DNA of 19,530 nucleotides from an uncultured Chitinophagaceae bacterium (GCA_937996595.1 CALKVC010000185.1:1-19530); one strand, 5' to 3'; positions 7,386-17,002 are shown, numbered from the stretch's first letter. Notes: generated from the sequence alone by a model not told the origin. Program-made: numbers and translations.

Positions 7386-7823
7386 ATGGCTACTACAGTA
7401 AATGTATACCTTACTTTCAACGGTAATTGTGAAGAAGCGTTCAACTTTTACAAATCAGTATTTGGCGGTGAGTTTCCATATGTTGGCCGTTTCGGTGAAA
7501 TGCCTCCGGGTGAAAAACCGATGCCTGAAGCCGATCTTAATAAGATCATGCATATTTCCCTTCCCATAAGTAAAGAAACCACCCTGATGGGCAGCGATAC
7601 CGGCGGTGAATGGGCTTCCGGCTTTAAACAGGGAAATAACTTCAGCATTTCTGTAAATGCAGACACAGTACAGGATTGTGAAAAAATATTTAACGGGTTG
7701 GCTGCAGGAGGATTTACTACAATGCCACTGTCAAAAACATTCTGGAGTGAAGCATTCGGTATGCTTACAGATAAATTCGGCATCAACTGGATGGTAAGTC
7801 TGAATACGGCACCACAGGGATAA
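7386..7823 (+). CDS. VOC family protein, PhnB-like
   Basis: This small cytosolic protein of 145 residues belongs to the vicinal oxygen chelate (glyoxalase/bleomycin-resistance) fold, in the PhnB-like branch annotated as 3-demethylubiquinone methyltransferase-like. The N-terminal block YLTFNGNCEEAFNFYKSVFG (8-27) and the C-terminal block SKTFWSEAFGMLTDKFGINW (116-135) are characteristic. The length suits one domain built from two beta-alpha-beta-beta-beta modules. The start at 7386 (MATTVNVY) is preferred over an ATG 24 bases upstream, since family proteins begin immediately before the first strand. It stands alone, convergent with the large secreted protein 59 bp downstream. Members of this branch often lack a proven substrate, so no reaction is assigned. 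Confidence 0.88.
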   Translation: MATTVNVYLTFNGNCEEAFNFYKSVFGGEFPYVGRFGEMPPGEKPMPEADLNKIMHISLPISKETTLMGSDTGGEWASGFKQGNNFSISVNADTVQDCEKIFNGLAAGGFTTMPLSKTFWSEAFGMLTDKFGINWMVSLNTAPQG

Positions 7824-7882
7824 ATGTAATGGCTGAAACTTATTTTGAGGTATGTTAATACTGGCCGCCCATTTTTCTGAGC

Positions 7883-10800
7883 TTAACGAATACTGATTTC
7901 AGTATAACTATATTCTGCCGGCGGGTAATATGTAGCCCTTTGTTTAAAAACGATGGCAAACCTGTCCGGGGAATATGAATGTACATCCTGAACAACCTGG
8001 AAGTTAATGGTGGTTGCCTGGCTCAAATCTAAAGGTAAAAGTGTATCAAGGAACCTGTCAAAAAGAAACGGAGTCATTTCCCATCCCGAAAGATTCATAC
8101 CAGTGAAGCATAGCTGATATTTCCTTGTTCTCAGGTTGCTGATTTTTAAGAAAATAGTATCGTTATTTTCAGGGAAACGCCTTCTCTCCACAGCTAGTTC
8201 AGTGTTATAAGCGTAAATTGAAACTGATTCGTTTGTATGTTTAAATTTATACGCATCCATTGGGTCAGTTCCATTAACCAGTTCTCGGCCAAATTCGGCT
8301 GTACACCCATCCAGTAACAATGTATCTGTATTAATTACCTGTTTTAGCTCACAGTTAATCTTTGTGGCTGCGGTAGTTCCTAATGAAGTTCTGAATGGTG
8401 TGCTGCTGCCACTGGCCTTTGCATTTTCATTAAATGAAACTGTTCCAGTTGCCCCCGATGCCCTTACAAAAAATGCCTGCCCGCTTTGTATTATATTATT
8501 TACCGAGCCCATGCTACCATAGCTTCCACCGCCAGGAGTTATATAATAGTTGTTATCGGCGCCAATGCCCCTGACCAGTGTCTGGAATCCTCCATACCCG
8601 CTGCTGCCACCTAGTTTCGGGTCCCAAACATAATATACTTTCTGTATGGCAGCAGATTTTACTACCCCTGCATCATTAGAAAAATCGATAGCAGATGCAT
8701 ATGGATTACCAATGGATTCAAACTTATCCATAGCTACAACTGTTGATGGTGGAGGATTTGATACAGGCCACCTGATCTGCCCGCCACTTCTCAGTATGGT
8801 TGGATTGGCGGCACCATTGAATGTGGTAACACTGCGGTCGCCCCTAACAAATACCATATATCCTTTCTGGTTAAATATGGGAGTTGTGGTTGTATTGGCA
8901 ACCCCTGTCCAGTTGTTACCTGATGCGTCATAGGTTTTCATACTTGGCCCATTCACAGTGTACACATCAAAACCTGCAGGCAGTGGTGTGATGTCACTCG
9001 TTATCTGTGTGCCATAACCACTATAACGGTTTTGATTAGGTGCAGTTGCTGTATCCTGCCAAGCCTGGTTGATGGTCTGAGTGCCGGTAGTTGGGATGGA
9101 AATGAATTGCCATGACTTGCCATGATTGGGTAAAGGGCCCGTTGCAATATACCGGTGAACCGTAAACCGGCCATTGCCTGTGTAACTCACCGTGGCATTA
9201 GTGGGAATTACGCCTACACTGGCTGTTCCGGAAAGTGAAGAAAGCAGTATCACATGGCCGGTGGTTTGCAGGTTCAGCTTTGAAGAACTTCCGAAAGCAA
9301 GTTCCCGCTCAATGCTCATTTCACTGTTAACTGACAATCCAACAGTATTGTTATTGGTAAAATTGTAAAATTTCATATACGGAAAGCTGGACGTATATCC
9401 CTGTGCGGCCGTTCCGTTCAATACAACCGTTCCGGAATTGTGTATAAAAGAAGCTGTTTCTTCTTTGCTGAGGTTGCCTTTGATAGTAAGGGTTCCCGCT
9501 GGTGCTGTCTTGTTTCCCGAATTGCTCAGTGTAAGATGCTGGTAATGCGCATCGGCAGGAGAACTGATGGCCTGGTTTGTAATCACCTGGTCAGTACCGT
9601 TATATTCTATCGTGCTGCCCGTTTCAAGTGTGATTAAAGGGTTATTGGCATTGCTAATGGCTGTTGAAGCACCTCCTGAAAAACCGGAAGTATTGGTATG
9701 TTTAAATACAGCACCTGTCTTTACAGTTAAACGGCCACCAGTTTGAAAACGGATACCGGTTGTTAGAGAGGCTGTTCCAACAGAACTGCCAGACACTATG
9801 ATGTTATAGTAATTCACGGTACTGGCACCTGTAAAACGGATGCTCTCCAGCCCCGCCAGGGAATTGGTGAATTCAATGCTGGTACCGGTACCAAGAGAAT
9901 AAGTGCCGGCTGCATCCGGTTTTACCTGCGAAGCTCCTGCAGTTTTGTAAACAGAAGTCCCGGTCATTGTCAGGTTGGTGCCGGTTCCGCCCATGGTGTT
10001 ATTGGCAACATCCAGAATCACTGTATTGGCAACCGTAACAGTACCGGTTATGTTATTAATAGCGGAAGATATGCCCTTTGTACCACTTACGGAAAATGTA
10101 AGATTCCTGTAATCCCTGGCACCCCGTAATGTTTGCGTTCCTGCACCGTCAAGTACAATGGTACCACCTGTGATATTATATGATGAAATCGAAAATTCAG
10201 GCAGTGTAACATTTAGTTTCGCCAGCCGCAATGTGCCCCCCGACATATTCAATGCAGATGTTGCAGTTCCGGTGAATGAGTTTGTGCCTGCATTGATGGT
10301 TCCGGCAGAAAGGTTCAGGTTGCCTCCTGCCGCAATAGCAACATTGCTGTTGAATGTTAAAGTGCCGGTATTGTTTTTTCTAAGCACATAAAAACTTTCC
10401 CCGCCGGTTGTATTAATGGTTTGCGCACCGGTGCTGTCAAATGTTATAGTACTGGTTCCTTCATTTAACCCGGTGGCACCGTAACTTGTCCAGTTTCCGG
10501 TAATGGTAGCAAACCTGGCTCCCATAACCAACACCGCAGTTCCTTGTATATTCAGGTCTTCTTTTACAATGAAATTTGCTGCAGGCGTTTTATTGCCCGA
10601 CCCGGAGAAAACCAGGTTTCGGTAATTACTAATCTCAGCTAAAGAAGGGTAACTGTTTTTTAAAAATGACTGTGCGGATGCAGCACCATATTCAATGGTA
10701 CTTCCTTCATACTGAGTGAAATTTTCCAATCGTAATTGTGGAGTGGCTCCCAATAAACGTAAGGTTCCATAGTTATATAAATTATAAGGAGGGTTCCCGC

Positions 10801-11548
10801 CAAGGTCAGTTATGATGCAATTGGTATTTGTTGTTCCTGTATTGGCAGTTTGTAAAGTGGCACCTGCTGCAACCGTTAAAGTTCCGTTACCGCCTGCTCC
10901 TGCAGGAAGATACATTGAATTGCTCCCCATATTCAAAGTACCTGAATTAACCTTAATATGACTCGCGTAAAAAGGAGATTGCACCGTTGCTGTATTACCT
11001 GCATTCATATCAATATGAACATAAGTAAAAATTAACCCGGGAACTCCCCATTCTCCTGTATTGATGATATTCCTGGTTGTACCCTTGAAGAAAATACCCG
11101 TTGTGGCATTTAGATTGCCAATAATAAGTGCTGCACTGCTGGATCCATTTGCCTGGCTGCTGTAAAAAACGCCATCCGTTGAACCTGTAACAACTGTGCC
11201 TGTATACTTGCGCAATTTTCCATAAATACTTAACGTTCCATCGCAATCCAGCAAATAGCTACCACCTGCATAAATATGCAGGTCGCGGCACTCTGCTGTA
11301 AATGTAACTCTCATTACATGGCCGTTCTGTATATACACATTTGATGTTGAAGAAGGGACTGTAGATGCATTAACCCAGCTTCCTCCGCTTCTAACCTGCC
11401 AGGATGTTGGTTTTTCCCAGCCATCACTCCCTTTTGAACGGTAATCGCCATTGGTTGGAGTTTGCGCATATGTATAATGGCTGAAAATGAGCAGGCAAAT
11501 GATGGTAATTATATTACATACAAAAAATTTCCATCCAAATCGGTTCAT
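7883..11548 (-). CDS. Large secreted adhesin-like beta-repeat protein, no sorting tail
   Basis: The 1221-residue protein has a signal peptide (residues 1-28, ending SHYTYAQ). A strand-rich module at about 34-120 has the pattern W..ptSW......W....vPs...nVyI.nGh, then aeCrDLhIyaGg. A long region of about 125-790 repeats short G, T and N rich strands such as GGNLNLSAGTINAG and MSGGTLRLAKL. It looks like a beta-solenoid, as in filamentous adhesins. About 790-1100 holds a domain common in Bacteroidota surface proteins (RFTVHRYIATGP, SWQFISIPTTG, INQAWQD, ESIGNPYASAIDF, GQAFFVRA). The end has SPDRFAIVF near 1195, which in such proteins normally leads to a linker and T9SS tail. Here the reading frame stops within about 20 residues, and only 59 bp separate it from the convergent VOC gene. 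It may be 3' truncated or exported differently. The role is probably adhesion or surface structure (inference). Confidence 0.82.
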   Translation of the reverse strand: MNRFGWKFFVCNIITIICLLIFSHYTYAQTPTNGDYRSKGSDGWEKPTSWQVRSGGSWVNASTVPSSTSNVYIQNGHVMRVTFTAECRDLHIYAGGSYLLDCDGTLSIYGKLRKYTGTVVTGSTDGVFYSSQANGSSSAALIIGNLNATTGIFFKGTTRNIINTGEWGVPGLIFTYVHIDMNAGNTATVQSPFYASHIKVNSGTLNMGSNSMYLPAGAGGNGTLTVAAGATLQTANTGTTNTNCIITDLGGNPPYNLYNYGTLRLLGATPQLRLENFTQYEGSTIEYGAASAQSFLKNSYPSLAEISNYRNLVFSGSGNKTPAANFIVKEDLNIQGTAVLVMGARFATITGNWTSYGATGLNEGTSTITFDSTGAQTINTTGGESFYVLRKNNTGTLTFNSNVAIAAGGNLNLSAGTINAGTNSFTGTATSALNMSGGTLRLAKLNVTLPEFSISSYNITGGTIVLDGAGTQTLRGARDYRNLTFSVSGTKGISSAINNITGTVTVANTVILDVANNTMGGTGTNLTMTGTSVYKTAGASQVKPDAAGTYSLGTGTSIEFTNSLAGLESIRFTGASTVNYYNIIVSGSSVGTASLTTGIRFQTGGRLTVKTGAVFKHTNTSGFSGGASTAISNANNPLITLETGSTIEYNGTDQVITNQAISSPADAHYQHLTLSNSGNKTAPAGTLTIKGNLSKEETASFIHNSGTVVLNGTAAQGYTSSFPYMKFYNFTNNNTVGLSVNSEMSIERELAFGSSSKLNLQTTGHVILLSSLSGTASVGVIPTNATVSYTGNGRFTVHRYIATGPLPNHGKSWQFISIPTTGTQTINQAWQDTATAPNQNRYSGYGTQITSDITPLPAGFDVYTVNGPSMKTYDASGNNWTGVANTTTTPIFNQKGYMVFVRGDRSVTTFNGAANPTILRSGGQIRWPVSNPPPSTVVAMDKFESIGNPYASAIDFSNDAGVVKSAAIQKVYYVWDPKLGGSSGYGGFQTLVRGIGADNNYYITPGGGSYGSMGSVNNIIQSGQAFFVRASGATGTVSFNENAKASGSSTPFRTSLGTTAATKINCELKQVINTDTLLLDGCTAEFGRELVNGTDPMDAYKFKHTNESVSIYAYNTELAVERRRFPENNDTIFLKISNLRTRKYQLCFTGMNLSGWEMTPFLFDRFLDTLLPLDLSQATTINFQVVQDVHSYSPDRFAIVFKQRATYYPPAEYSYTEISIR

Positions 11549-11729
11549 ATCTTTATTTATTCCACACTAAAATAAATTTTCTACTATTTTTTACCAATAA
11601 TCCAAATGGATAAGCTGGGTGGTAGTGATTTATACAGAAGTTTGAAGCCGCCATACGGTTATCGACAGACATAATTGATTATAGCATATTGGAATTAAGT
11701 CAGTTAACATTTATTTTCCGGTAAAAAAC
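11549..11729. promoter_or_regulatory. Divergent intergenic region with probable promoters
   Basis: This 181-bp AT-rich gap separates the divergent adhesin-like and recombinase genes, so it should hold promoters for both. I could not locate a clear TAnnTTTG box or any strong dyad that would suggest an operator or attachment site. Confidence 0.3.
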
Positions 11730-12683
11730 ATGACAAAAATTCAATTAGCCTGTTTAGAAGTACCTGGTTTCGAAGCCTTTTATCAAAAATTCCTTCGCCG
11801 GATGTCAATCATTGACAGGGCAACAAGTACCTGTAATAATTATGGCAGGAGCCTGGCAGCTATTGCACTACACTATAAAAGCCTCCCAATTTCTTTAACG
11901 CTGGATGAAATTGAGGATTACCTATTCTTAGTGAAGGAAAAGTCTGTAAACGGGTCTTTAAATACCATTAAGTTCACCATCTGTGCCTTAAAGTTCGTGT
12001 TTAAAATGGAAGGGATGGATGAATTACGATTAAAGCTACCTGTTATTAAAGTGAGGAGAAAACTTCCAGTTGTACTTAGTAAGGAAGAAGTGACAAGCAT
12101 GATGAACATCCCTTGTCTGCTCACACATCGGCTTATGATTGCGATACTCTACGGATGTGGTTTACGATGTGCTGAAGTTAAGAATATTAAGGTAGAAGAC
12201 ATAGACCTTCAAAGGCAAGTGTTATTTGTAAGGCAGGGTAAGGGCAAAAAAGACAGGTATATGCCTCTTGGAATAACTTTGCCTGCTATCCTTAGCCAGT
12301 ATCTAAAAATCATGAAACCAACCAACTGGTTATTCCCCGGGAAAAGATGGGGGAAAAATTCAAAAAGGTTTTTTCCACAGCTAGACAAACAATTCGGAGT
12401 AAGAAGTATTCAATGGGCTATAAAGCGTGCTGCAAATCTTGCAGGAATTTCTAAATCAGTATCTGTTCATAGTTTAAGACATACTTATGCCACTCATTTA
12501 CTGGAAGATGGAGTAAATATCTTGACTATCAAGGAACTGATGGGGCATGCACATATCCGCAATACCATGATTTACCTACACGTGGCACAGGTAAATAACA
12601 GGAACAAATGCTCACCACTCGACAAATTGCAGGGTTTGCACATTATACCTGCGGTGCAAGGCGAATTATTTTCTTTGGATTAG
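11730..12683 (+). CDS. Tyrosine recombinase / integrase
   Basis: This 317-residue tyrosine site-specific recombinase cuts and rejoins DNA through a covalent tyrosine intermediate. An N-terminal SAM-like core-binding domain spans about 12-100. The catalytic domain keeps every key residue: Arg146 in GCGLRCAEV, Lys173 in the GKGKKDR hairpin, His247 and Arg250 in HSLRHTYATH, His273 in LMGHAHI and Tyr282 in MIYLHV. The C-terminus (SPLDKL, then a tail to LFSLD) resembles XerC-like recombinases that Bacteroidota often carry beside IS91-type transposases (from memory). No such transposase, cargo or attachment repeat is visible here. It reads away from the adhesin-like gene and converges on the esterase gene. 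It appears intact and could be a solitary recombinase left by a mobile element or one acting on sites outside the window. Confidence 0.92.
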   Translation: MTKIQLACLEVPGFEAFYQKFLRRMSIIDRATSTCNNYGRSLAAIALHYKSLPISLTLDEIEDYLFLVKEKSVNGSLNTIKFTICALKFVFKMEGMDELRLKLPVIKVRRKLPVVLSKEEVTSMMNIPCLLTHRLMIAILYGCGLRCAEVKNIKVEDIDLQRQVLFVRQGKGKKDRYMPLGITLPAILSQYLKIMKPTNWLFPGKRWGKNSKRFFPQLDKQFGVRSIQWAIKRAANLAGISKSVSVHSLRHTYATHLLEDGVNILTIKELMGHAHIRNTMIYLHVAQVNNRNKCSPLDKLQGLHIIPAVQGELFSLD

Positions 12684-12786
12684 GCCTGGTAATTGAAAAG
12701 CATTTGTATTGACAGATGTAAGTTCATGTTATAGTGATGGAGATATATGATTAGATGATTGCAAATCAGCATTTACTTCAAATTTG

Positions 12787-14064
12787 TTAATGCTTAATCC
12801 TGCATGGATACATGTTCCTGATAAAAAATATCCCGTCAAAGATCCTGTTCCATTGCCCGGGGTTGCTTTTATGTACATTGTTATCGGTTACACAACTTTT
12901 CATATCAAATTCCATGTCATAATTGGGGTTCAATAAATTGAATTTCCTGAAATCGATAAATGCAAAATCTGTTTTTTCATCAATCCATGTTTCAAATCCA
13001 TTTTTTTTGGGGGGATCTACTTTGAATATTTTAGTACCGATACGACCTGCTTCACCTCCATAAGATGTAAAGCCAATGATATAGGTGGTTTTATCCAGTA
13101 CTGAATCTTTTGTGAATTCGCCAGCCATAGAAATGTTACCGTTAAGTGAATTCTTTTTGAAATGCCCCATGTATTTTGATATATGATAATTGGCTGCCCA
13201 AACGATAATCTTTTCTGTTGGAAACTTGATATTACAAAGCCAATACAGGTTTTCAGCCATTTGGATATCCCTGATATTGACCATTGAAGTGAAATTGTTT
13301 TTACTGAGCAACTGTTGTGTGAAAGCATTTAAATTAGCGATAAGAATGCAGGCTATATTATCTGCACCAGCCTTTACTAGAATGTCTTCTTTCAATATCC
13401 GTAATCCGTTTAAGGCATTTTTATAAAATGACTTGTTCTGTGAATTGCAGATAATAGGGTTAGATAAAATGCTGATAGCGGATAATATGCTATCATAAAA
13501 GATTGCATTTTTCACCAATTCAGCATCATATGCCCTTGAAATGCTATCTATATAATGTGCAAGATGTTTTGTTGAATGTCTGTAAAACATTTGATTGTCA
13601 AATCCGGCAATTATTAAAGGATCCTTTGAACTAAAACTTTCCGGAATAATTTTATCAAACAATGGAAATGCAGCATCACATAATGTCCAATAAGGAACTA
13701 TGTTCGCTTTACAGAAATTCAGGAAATCCTGTTTCGCTTTAGCGGTTTTTTCAAATCCGTAAGTGGCAGAAAAAAAATCGCTTTCAAATGCAATAACGTT
13801 AAAACCTTTTCTTTCATGTAAGAATTGTATCAACCTGGTTTTAGCCGAAATAGTGGGAGCATCACCATGGTCCTGTTCACCAAGCATTACAATCCTTGAA
13901 TTTCCGATGGCATTGCCTATTTCTTCCAAATCACTGAAATTGGTTGAGTCGGGGCTTATTGACAGAATAGGAATTGTATTTGACTGAACAAATTCTTTGA
14001 GGCTATTTTGAGAAAAAACTAAACTTGCGTGAATAAAAAAGATAACCGAAAAAGTGATCTTCAT
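12787..14064 (-). CDS. Exported erythromycin esterase-like hydrolase
   Basis: The 425-residue protein belongs to the erythromycin esterase (Ere) family, whose best known members hydrolyse the macrolide lactone ring. A signal peptide (MKITFSVIFFIHASLVFSQ) is present. Family signatures follow in order: VMLGEQDHGD (59-68) with Glu63 and His66, IAFESDF (91-97) with Glu94, IRDIQMAENLYWL (264-276), and WAANYHISKYMG (289-300) with His294. These are the acidic and histidine positions expected for the active site. Secreted Ere-like proteins on Bacteroidota chromosomes are common and mostly untested, so macrolide resistance should not be assumed. The gene is convergent with the recombinase (103 bp) and divergent from the Asp-box gene (135 bp). 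An imperfect stem at 12768-12794 overlaps the stop but lacks a T tract. Confidence 0.87.
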   Translation of the reverse strand: MKITFSVIFFIHASLVFSQNSLKEFVQSNTIPILSISPDSTNFSDLEEIGNAIGNSRIVMLGEQDHGDAPTISAKTRLIQFLHERKGFNVIAFESDFFSATYGFEKTAKAKQDFLNFCKANIVPYWTLCDAAFPLFDKIIPESFSSKDPLIIAGFDNQMFYRHSTKHLAHYIDSISRAYDAELVKNAIFYDSILSAISILSNPIICNSQNKSFYKNALNGLRILKEDILVKAGADNIACILIANLNAFTQQLLSKNNFTSMVNIRDIQMAENLYWLCNIKFPTEKIIVWAANYHISKYMGHFKKNSLNGNISMAGEFTKDSVLDKTTYIIGFTSYGGEAGRIGTKIFKVDPPKKNGFETWIDEKTDFAFIDFRKFNLLNPNYDMEFDMKSCVTDNNVHKSNPGQWNRIFDGIFFIRNMYPCRIKH

Positions 14065-14199
14065 AAATATTTGTTATTCATTTAGTTAAGTAAATATAAG
14101 TTGTTTTAAGTTTCTGCATTACTCAACATACAGTTAATAGATAACTATTTTTTCATTAGTAATAATTTGTATTTTTAGAATACAAGCCTTCAGATAAAA

Positions 14200-16860
14200 A
14201 TGAAACGGAGTTCCAGTATACTTTTCTCAATTGTATTTATATTGGCTGCTTATTGCATTTATAAAACATTGAAAAGTAGTCCTGCTTCGCCTTCATTTAT
14301 TGCTAATGAACGCCATGCCGCCACTGAAAATACATACGGAAACAGCATCAAAAGCATAGTAGTTGATTCTTCCGAATACCTTTCACAGATTGAAAATGCA
14401 GGCATATTCAATAATACCGGAAGAATAACCAGCCTGGTAATAGATGCGGCCGATTCTAACCACCTGATAGCTGGAGGCGACTGGGGCGGTTTGTGGGTTT
14501 CCCACAACAGGGGCACTACCTGGAGCCCGGTAAATGATTTCGCTCCAACACTCAGGGTAGCTTCTCTTTGCCAAAATTATTTCCGGCAAAACGAATACTA
14601 TTACAGTACTGGTGTAAATAAATATGAAAACAATGTGCTTCAAAACGATTTATATAAATCTGTTGACGGTGGGCAACATTTTTTTCAACTAACGCCAACA
14701 ACAACACCTGCAATTGGAACTGTAGATAAACTACTTTGTTCGCCTGCAGACTCTAACACAGTTTATTTTTTACAGAGATTTGGTGCAAACAATACATTTG
14801 GCGCATTATACAGGACAACTGATAATTTCGCCAGTTTTCAGCAAGTCTTTTTTATTCATGGTGTTATTCCAAGAGATTTCATCTTATTGCCGGATGGAGG
14901 CGTTGTTATCAGTTCCGACAATAAGATATGGAATTCCCCAACCGGCAATCCGGGTTCATTTATTTTATCCAATGCTGGCATTGCTTCCGGGATTTACAAC
15001 CTGCATGTGGCAGCATGCGAATCACAACCGGATACCCGATATGCTGCAGGGAACTTTATCAACAACAGGATAGCTGTTTATAAGTCTACCGATGCCGGTA
15101 CAACCTGGATTTTCCTGGATACATTGAACATTGCAACAAATGCAGGAAGGAATATTATTGCCGTAAAACCGGATAACCCCGATTTCGTTTTAGTGGGAGG
15201 TGTAAACCTGAGGGGATCAACCGATGGCGGGGTAAACTGGAAAACCGGTATACCGGGTTGGGATTTTTTTAAATTCATATTCGATAAGCACCAGCCGAAC
15301 ATGATTTTCTTTGCCAGTGATAACGGGGTACAGTCTCTCAACCTGGCCAACATGACAACATTTTCATTCGGAACTCCTAAAAAATATAATAACACACTGG
15401 TAGTACAGGATATTGTTCATGGCGATTATTCCATCAATGGAAACATGACTCTCACAGGCTTGATGGATATTCGAACACAATTGAACAGGAATAATAACAC
15501 ATCAGTAACCGTTGGATTGGGAGATGGGATGTATGCTTATTGCAGCAAAACAGATAGTAACCTGGCTTATTTCTGTCACCAGGGTGCTGTGATGTATAGA
15601 ATTACTACTGCAACCGGCACGGTTATCAATTACAGCCGGATTTTGAATCAACTGGATATTAATAACGATGGGAATATAGATGAAGGTGCTGCTTTCTATA
15701 ATCCATATATTATGAATGAAGCAGACCATAACCAGTTGTTCGTTCCAACCCTTAAACGCCTGTGGCGAAGTACGGATAAAGGCAATAACTGGGTGCCGGT
15801 ATCAGGATATTACGGTAATACGGCATACCGGTTAAGCATAACTGCTTCTGCTAAACCAAACCCGATCGTTTACTGGACGAATACAGATTCTGTTTTCGTG
15901 TTACCCGATGCAGCTACAGCAGCGCCATTGTCGGAATTCGGCATGCCGGTGCCGGGTGATCCCGAACGCATACAGGTTGACCCCAATAACGACTCTGCGC
16001 TTTTCCTGTTGAAGAAAGGGCTGCCTTCCCAGATACTTTATGCTGCAAATATGTTCAGTGGAAATGTGCAATGGACTAATGTAGGAGCTAATTTCCCATC
16101 AGGAGTTACACCGTTATGCATTACAGCTTACCCGGGAAACAGCCAGGTAATGCTGGTTGGTGCTTATGAAGGAGGCATTTACATAACCCTGGATGGCGGG
16201 CAGACATGGAGCAGGGAAAAGCATATTCCAAATGTGCGGATTTCAGAAATGAAGTTCAGGGTTTCAGATAAAAAGCTGTTTATTTTTACTTACGGCCGGG
16301 GAGTATGGACAGCCAGTCTCCCAATACAGGTAGTGCCAGTTTATTTGGCTTCTTTTAATGCCATTGCTATTGAAACATATAAATCAGCATTAGTTTCTTG
16401 GAAAACAGCATCGGAATTAAACGCCGGGATATTTATCGTTGAAAGAAGTTATGACGGAATCCGGTTCCAACAGGAAAAAACTGTAAAAGCCATCGGACAG
16501 GGAAGTCATTCATATTCAGCAAGGGTAAACATGATTAGACAGGTGGAATATTACCGGCTTAAAATGATGGATGCTGACGGCGGATTTTCTTATTCAGATA
16601 CCAGGAAAGTAAAATTGCCCGATGGAATGGAAGGTTTTACTGTTTTAATAAATCCCGCACGCGAAGGAATGCTGCATATAAAAGTAACAGATGATCATTT
16701 AATTGGGACAAATGCATCAATCATTGATCACCTCGGCAGGCTGGTAAAACAGTTTTGGTTGCAAAATGGCCGTCAATCGGTGAATGTTAAAACCCTTCCT
16801 GCCGGCATTTATTATATACAAACATCAGCCGGAACAAAGAAATTTATCATAGGTAAATAA
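14200..16860 (+). CDS. Asp-box (BNR/sortilin-like) propeller protein with T9SS tail
   Basis: The 886-residue secreted protein begins with a hydrophobic export signal (about residues 7-22). Six Asp-box motifs occur near residues 100 (SHNRGTTW), 154 (SVDGGQHF), 296 (STDAGTTW), 340 (STDGGVNW), 523 (STDKGNNW) and 663 (TLDGGQTW). They imply one or two beta-propellers like those of sortilin-type and xyloglucanase-like proteins. A loop near 486-495 (DINNDGNIDEG) resembles an EF-hand or dockerin calcium site. A linker domain starting PVYLASFNA near 714, with SWKTASELNAGIFIVERSYDG, is the usual spacer before a type A sorting tail. The tail runs about 811-886 (INPAREG, LPAGIYYIQTS, KKFIIGK), with INPAREG in place of the usual YPNP. 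Transport through T9SS to the cell surface is expected. No catalytic acids of a known hydrolase can be assigned. It is a single gene convergent with the next. Confidence 0.88.
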   Translation: MKRSSSILFSIVFILAAYCIYKTLKSSPASPSFIANERHAATENTYGNSIKSIVVDSSEYLSQIENAGIFNNTGRITSLVIDAADSNHLIAGGDWGGLWVSHNRGTTWSPVNDFAPTLRVASLCQNYFRQNEYYYSTGVNKYENNVLQNDLYKSVDGGQHFFQLTPTTTPAIGTVDKLLCSPADSNTVYFLQRFGANNTFGALYRTTDNFASFQQVFFIHGVIPRDFILLPDGGVVISSDNKIWNSPTGNPGSFILSNAGIASGIYNLHVAACESQPDTRYAAGNFINNRIAVYKSTDAGTTWIFLDTLNIATNAGRNIIAVKPDNPDFVLVGGVNLRGSTDGGVNWKTGIPGWDFFKFIFDKHQPNMIFFASDNGVQSLNLANMTTFSFGTPKKYNNTLVVQDIVHGDYSINGNMTLTGLMDIRTQLNRNNNTSVTVGLGDGMYAYCSKTDSNLAYFCHQGAVMYRITTATGTVINYSRILNQLDINNDGNIDEGAAFYNPYIMNEADHNQLFVPTLKRLWRSTDKGNNWVPVSGYYGNTAYRLSITASAKPNPIVYWTNTDSVFVLPDAATAAPLSEFGMPVPGDPERIQVDPNNDSALFLLKKGLPSQILYAANMFSGNVQWTNVGANFPSGVTPLCITAYPGNSQVMLVGAYEGGIYITLDGGQTWSREKHIPNVRISEMKFRVSDKKLFIFTYGRGVWTASLPIQVVPVYLASFNAIAIETYKSALVSWKTASELNAGIFIVERSYDGIRFQQEKTVKAIGQGSHSYSARVNMIRQVEYYRLKMMDADGGFSYSDTRKVKLPDGMEGFTVLINPAREGMLHIKVTDDHLIGTNASIIDHLGRLVKQFWLQNGRQSVNVKTLPAGIYYIQTSAGTKKFIIGK

Positions 16861-17002
16861 CACTGATAGATAGGATATTTATTATTTTGATTTATTTCAA
16901 CTAATATTGATGTTCTATCGAAGAATTCAGTATAAAAAGCTCATCTCCCCCTTTTTTACTTTCTGCAACCTCTTATTGTAAAACTCAAAACCATACAAAG
17001 AA
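16861..17002. other. Convergent intergenic gap
   Basis: This 142-bp AT-rich gap separates two convergent genes. A bidirectional terminator would be expected. The only pairing seen is gataga (16865) with tctatc (16914), which leaves a loop of over 40 bases, too weak to call. Confidence 0.3.

Noticed and set aside
12768..12794. Stem agcatttac/gttaatgct as terminator of the esterase gene
   Set aside because: It has a mismatch, overlaps the stop codon and is not followed by a T tract on either strand.
14163..14169. taatttg upstream of the Asp-box gene as a Bacteroidota -7 promoter box
   Set aside because: It is one base short of the TAnnTTTG spacing and has no convincing -33 element, so it could be chance in AT-rich DNA.
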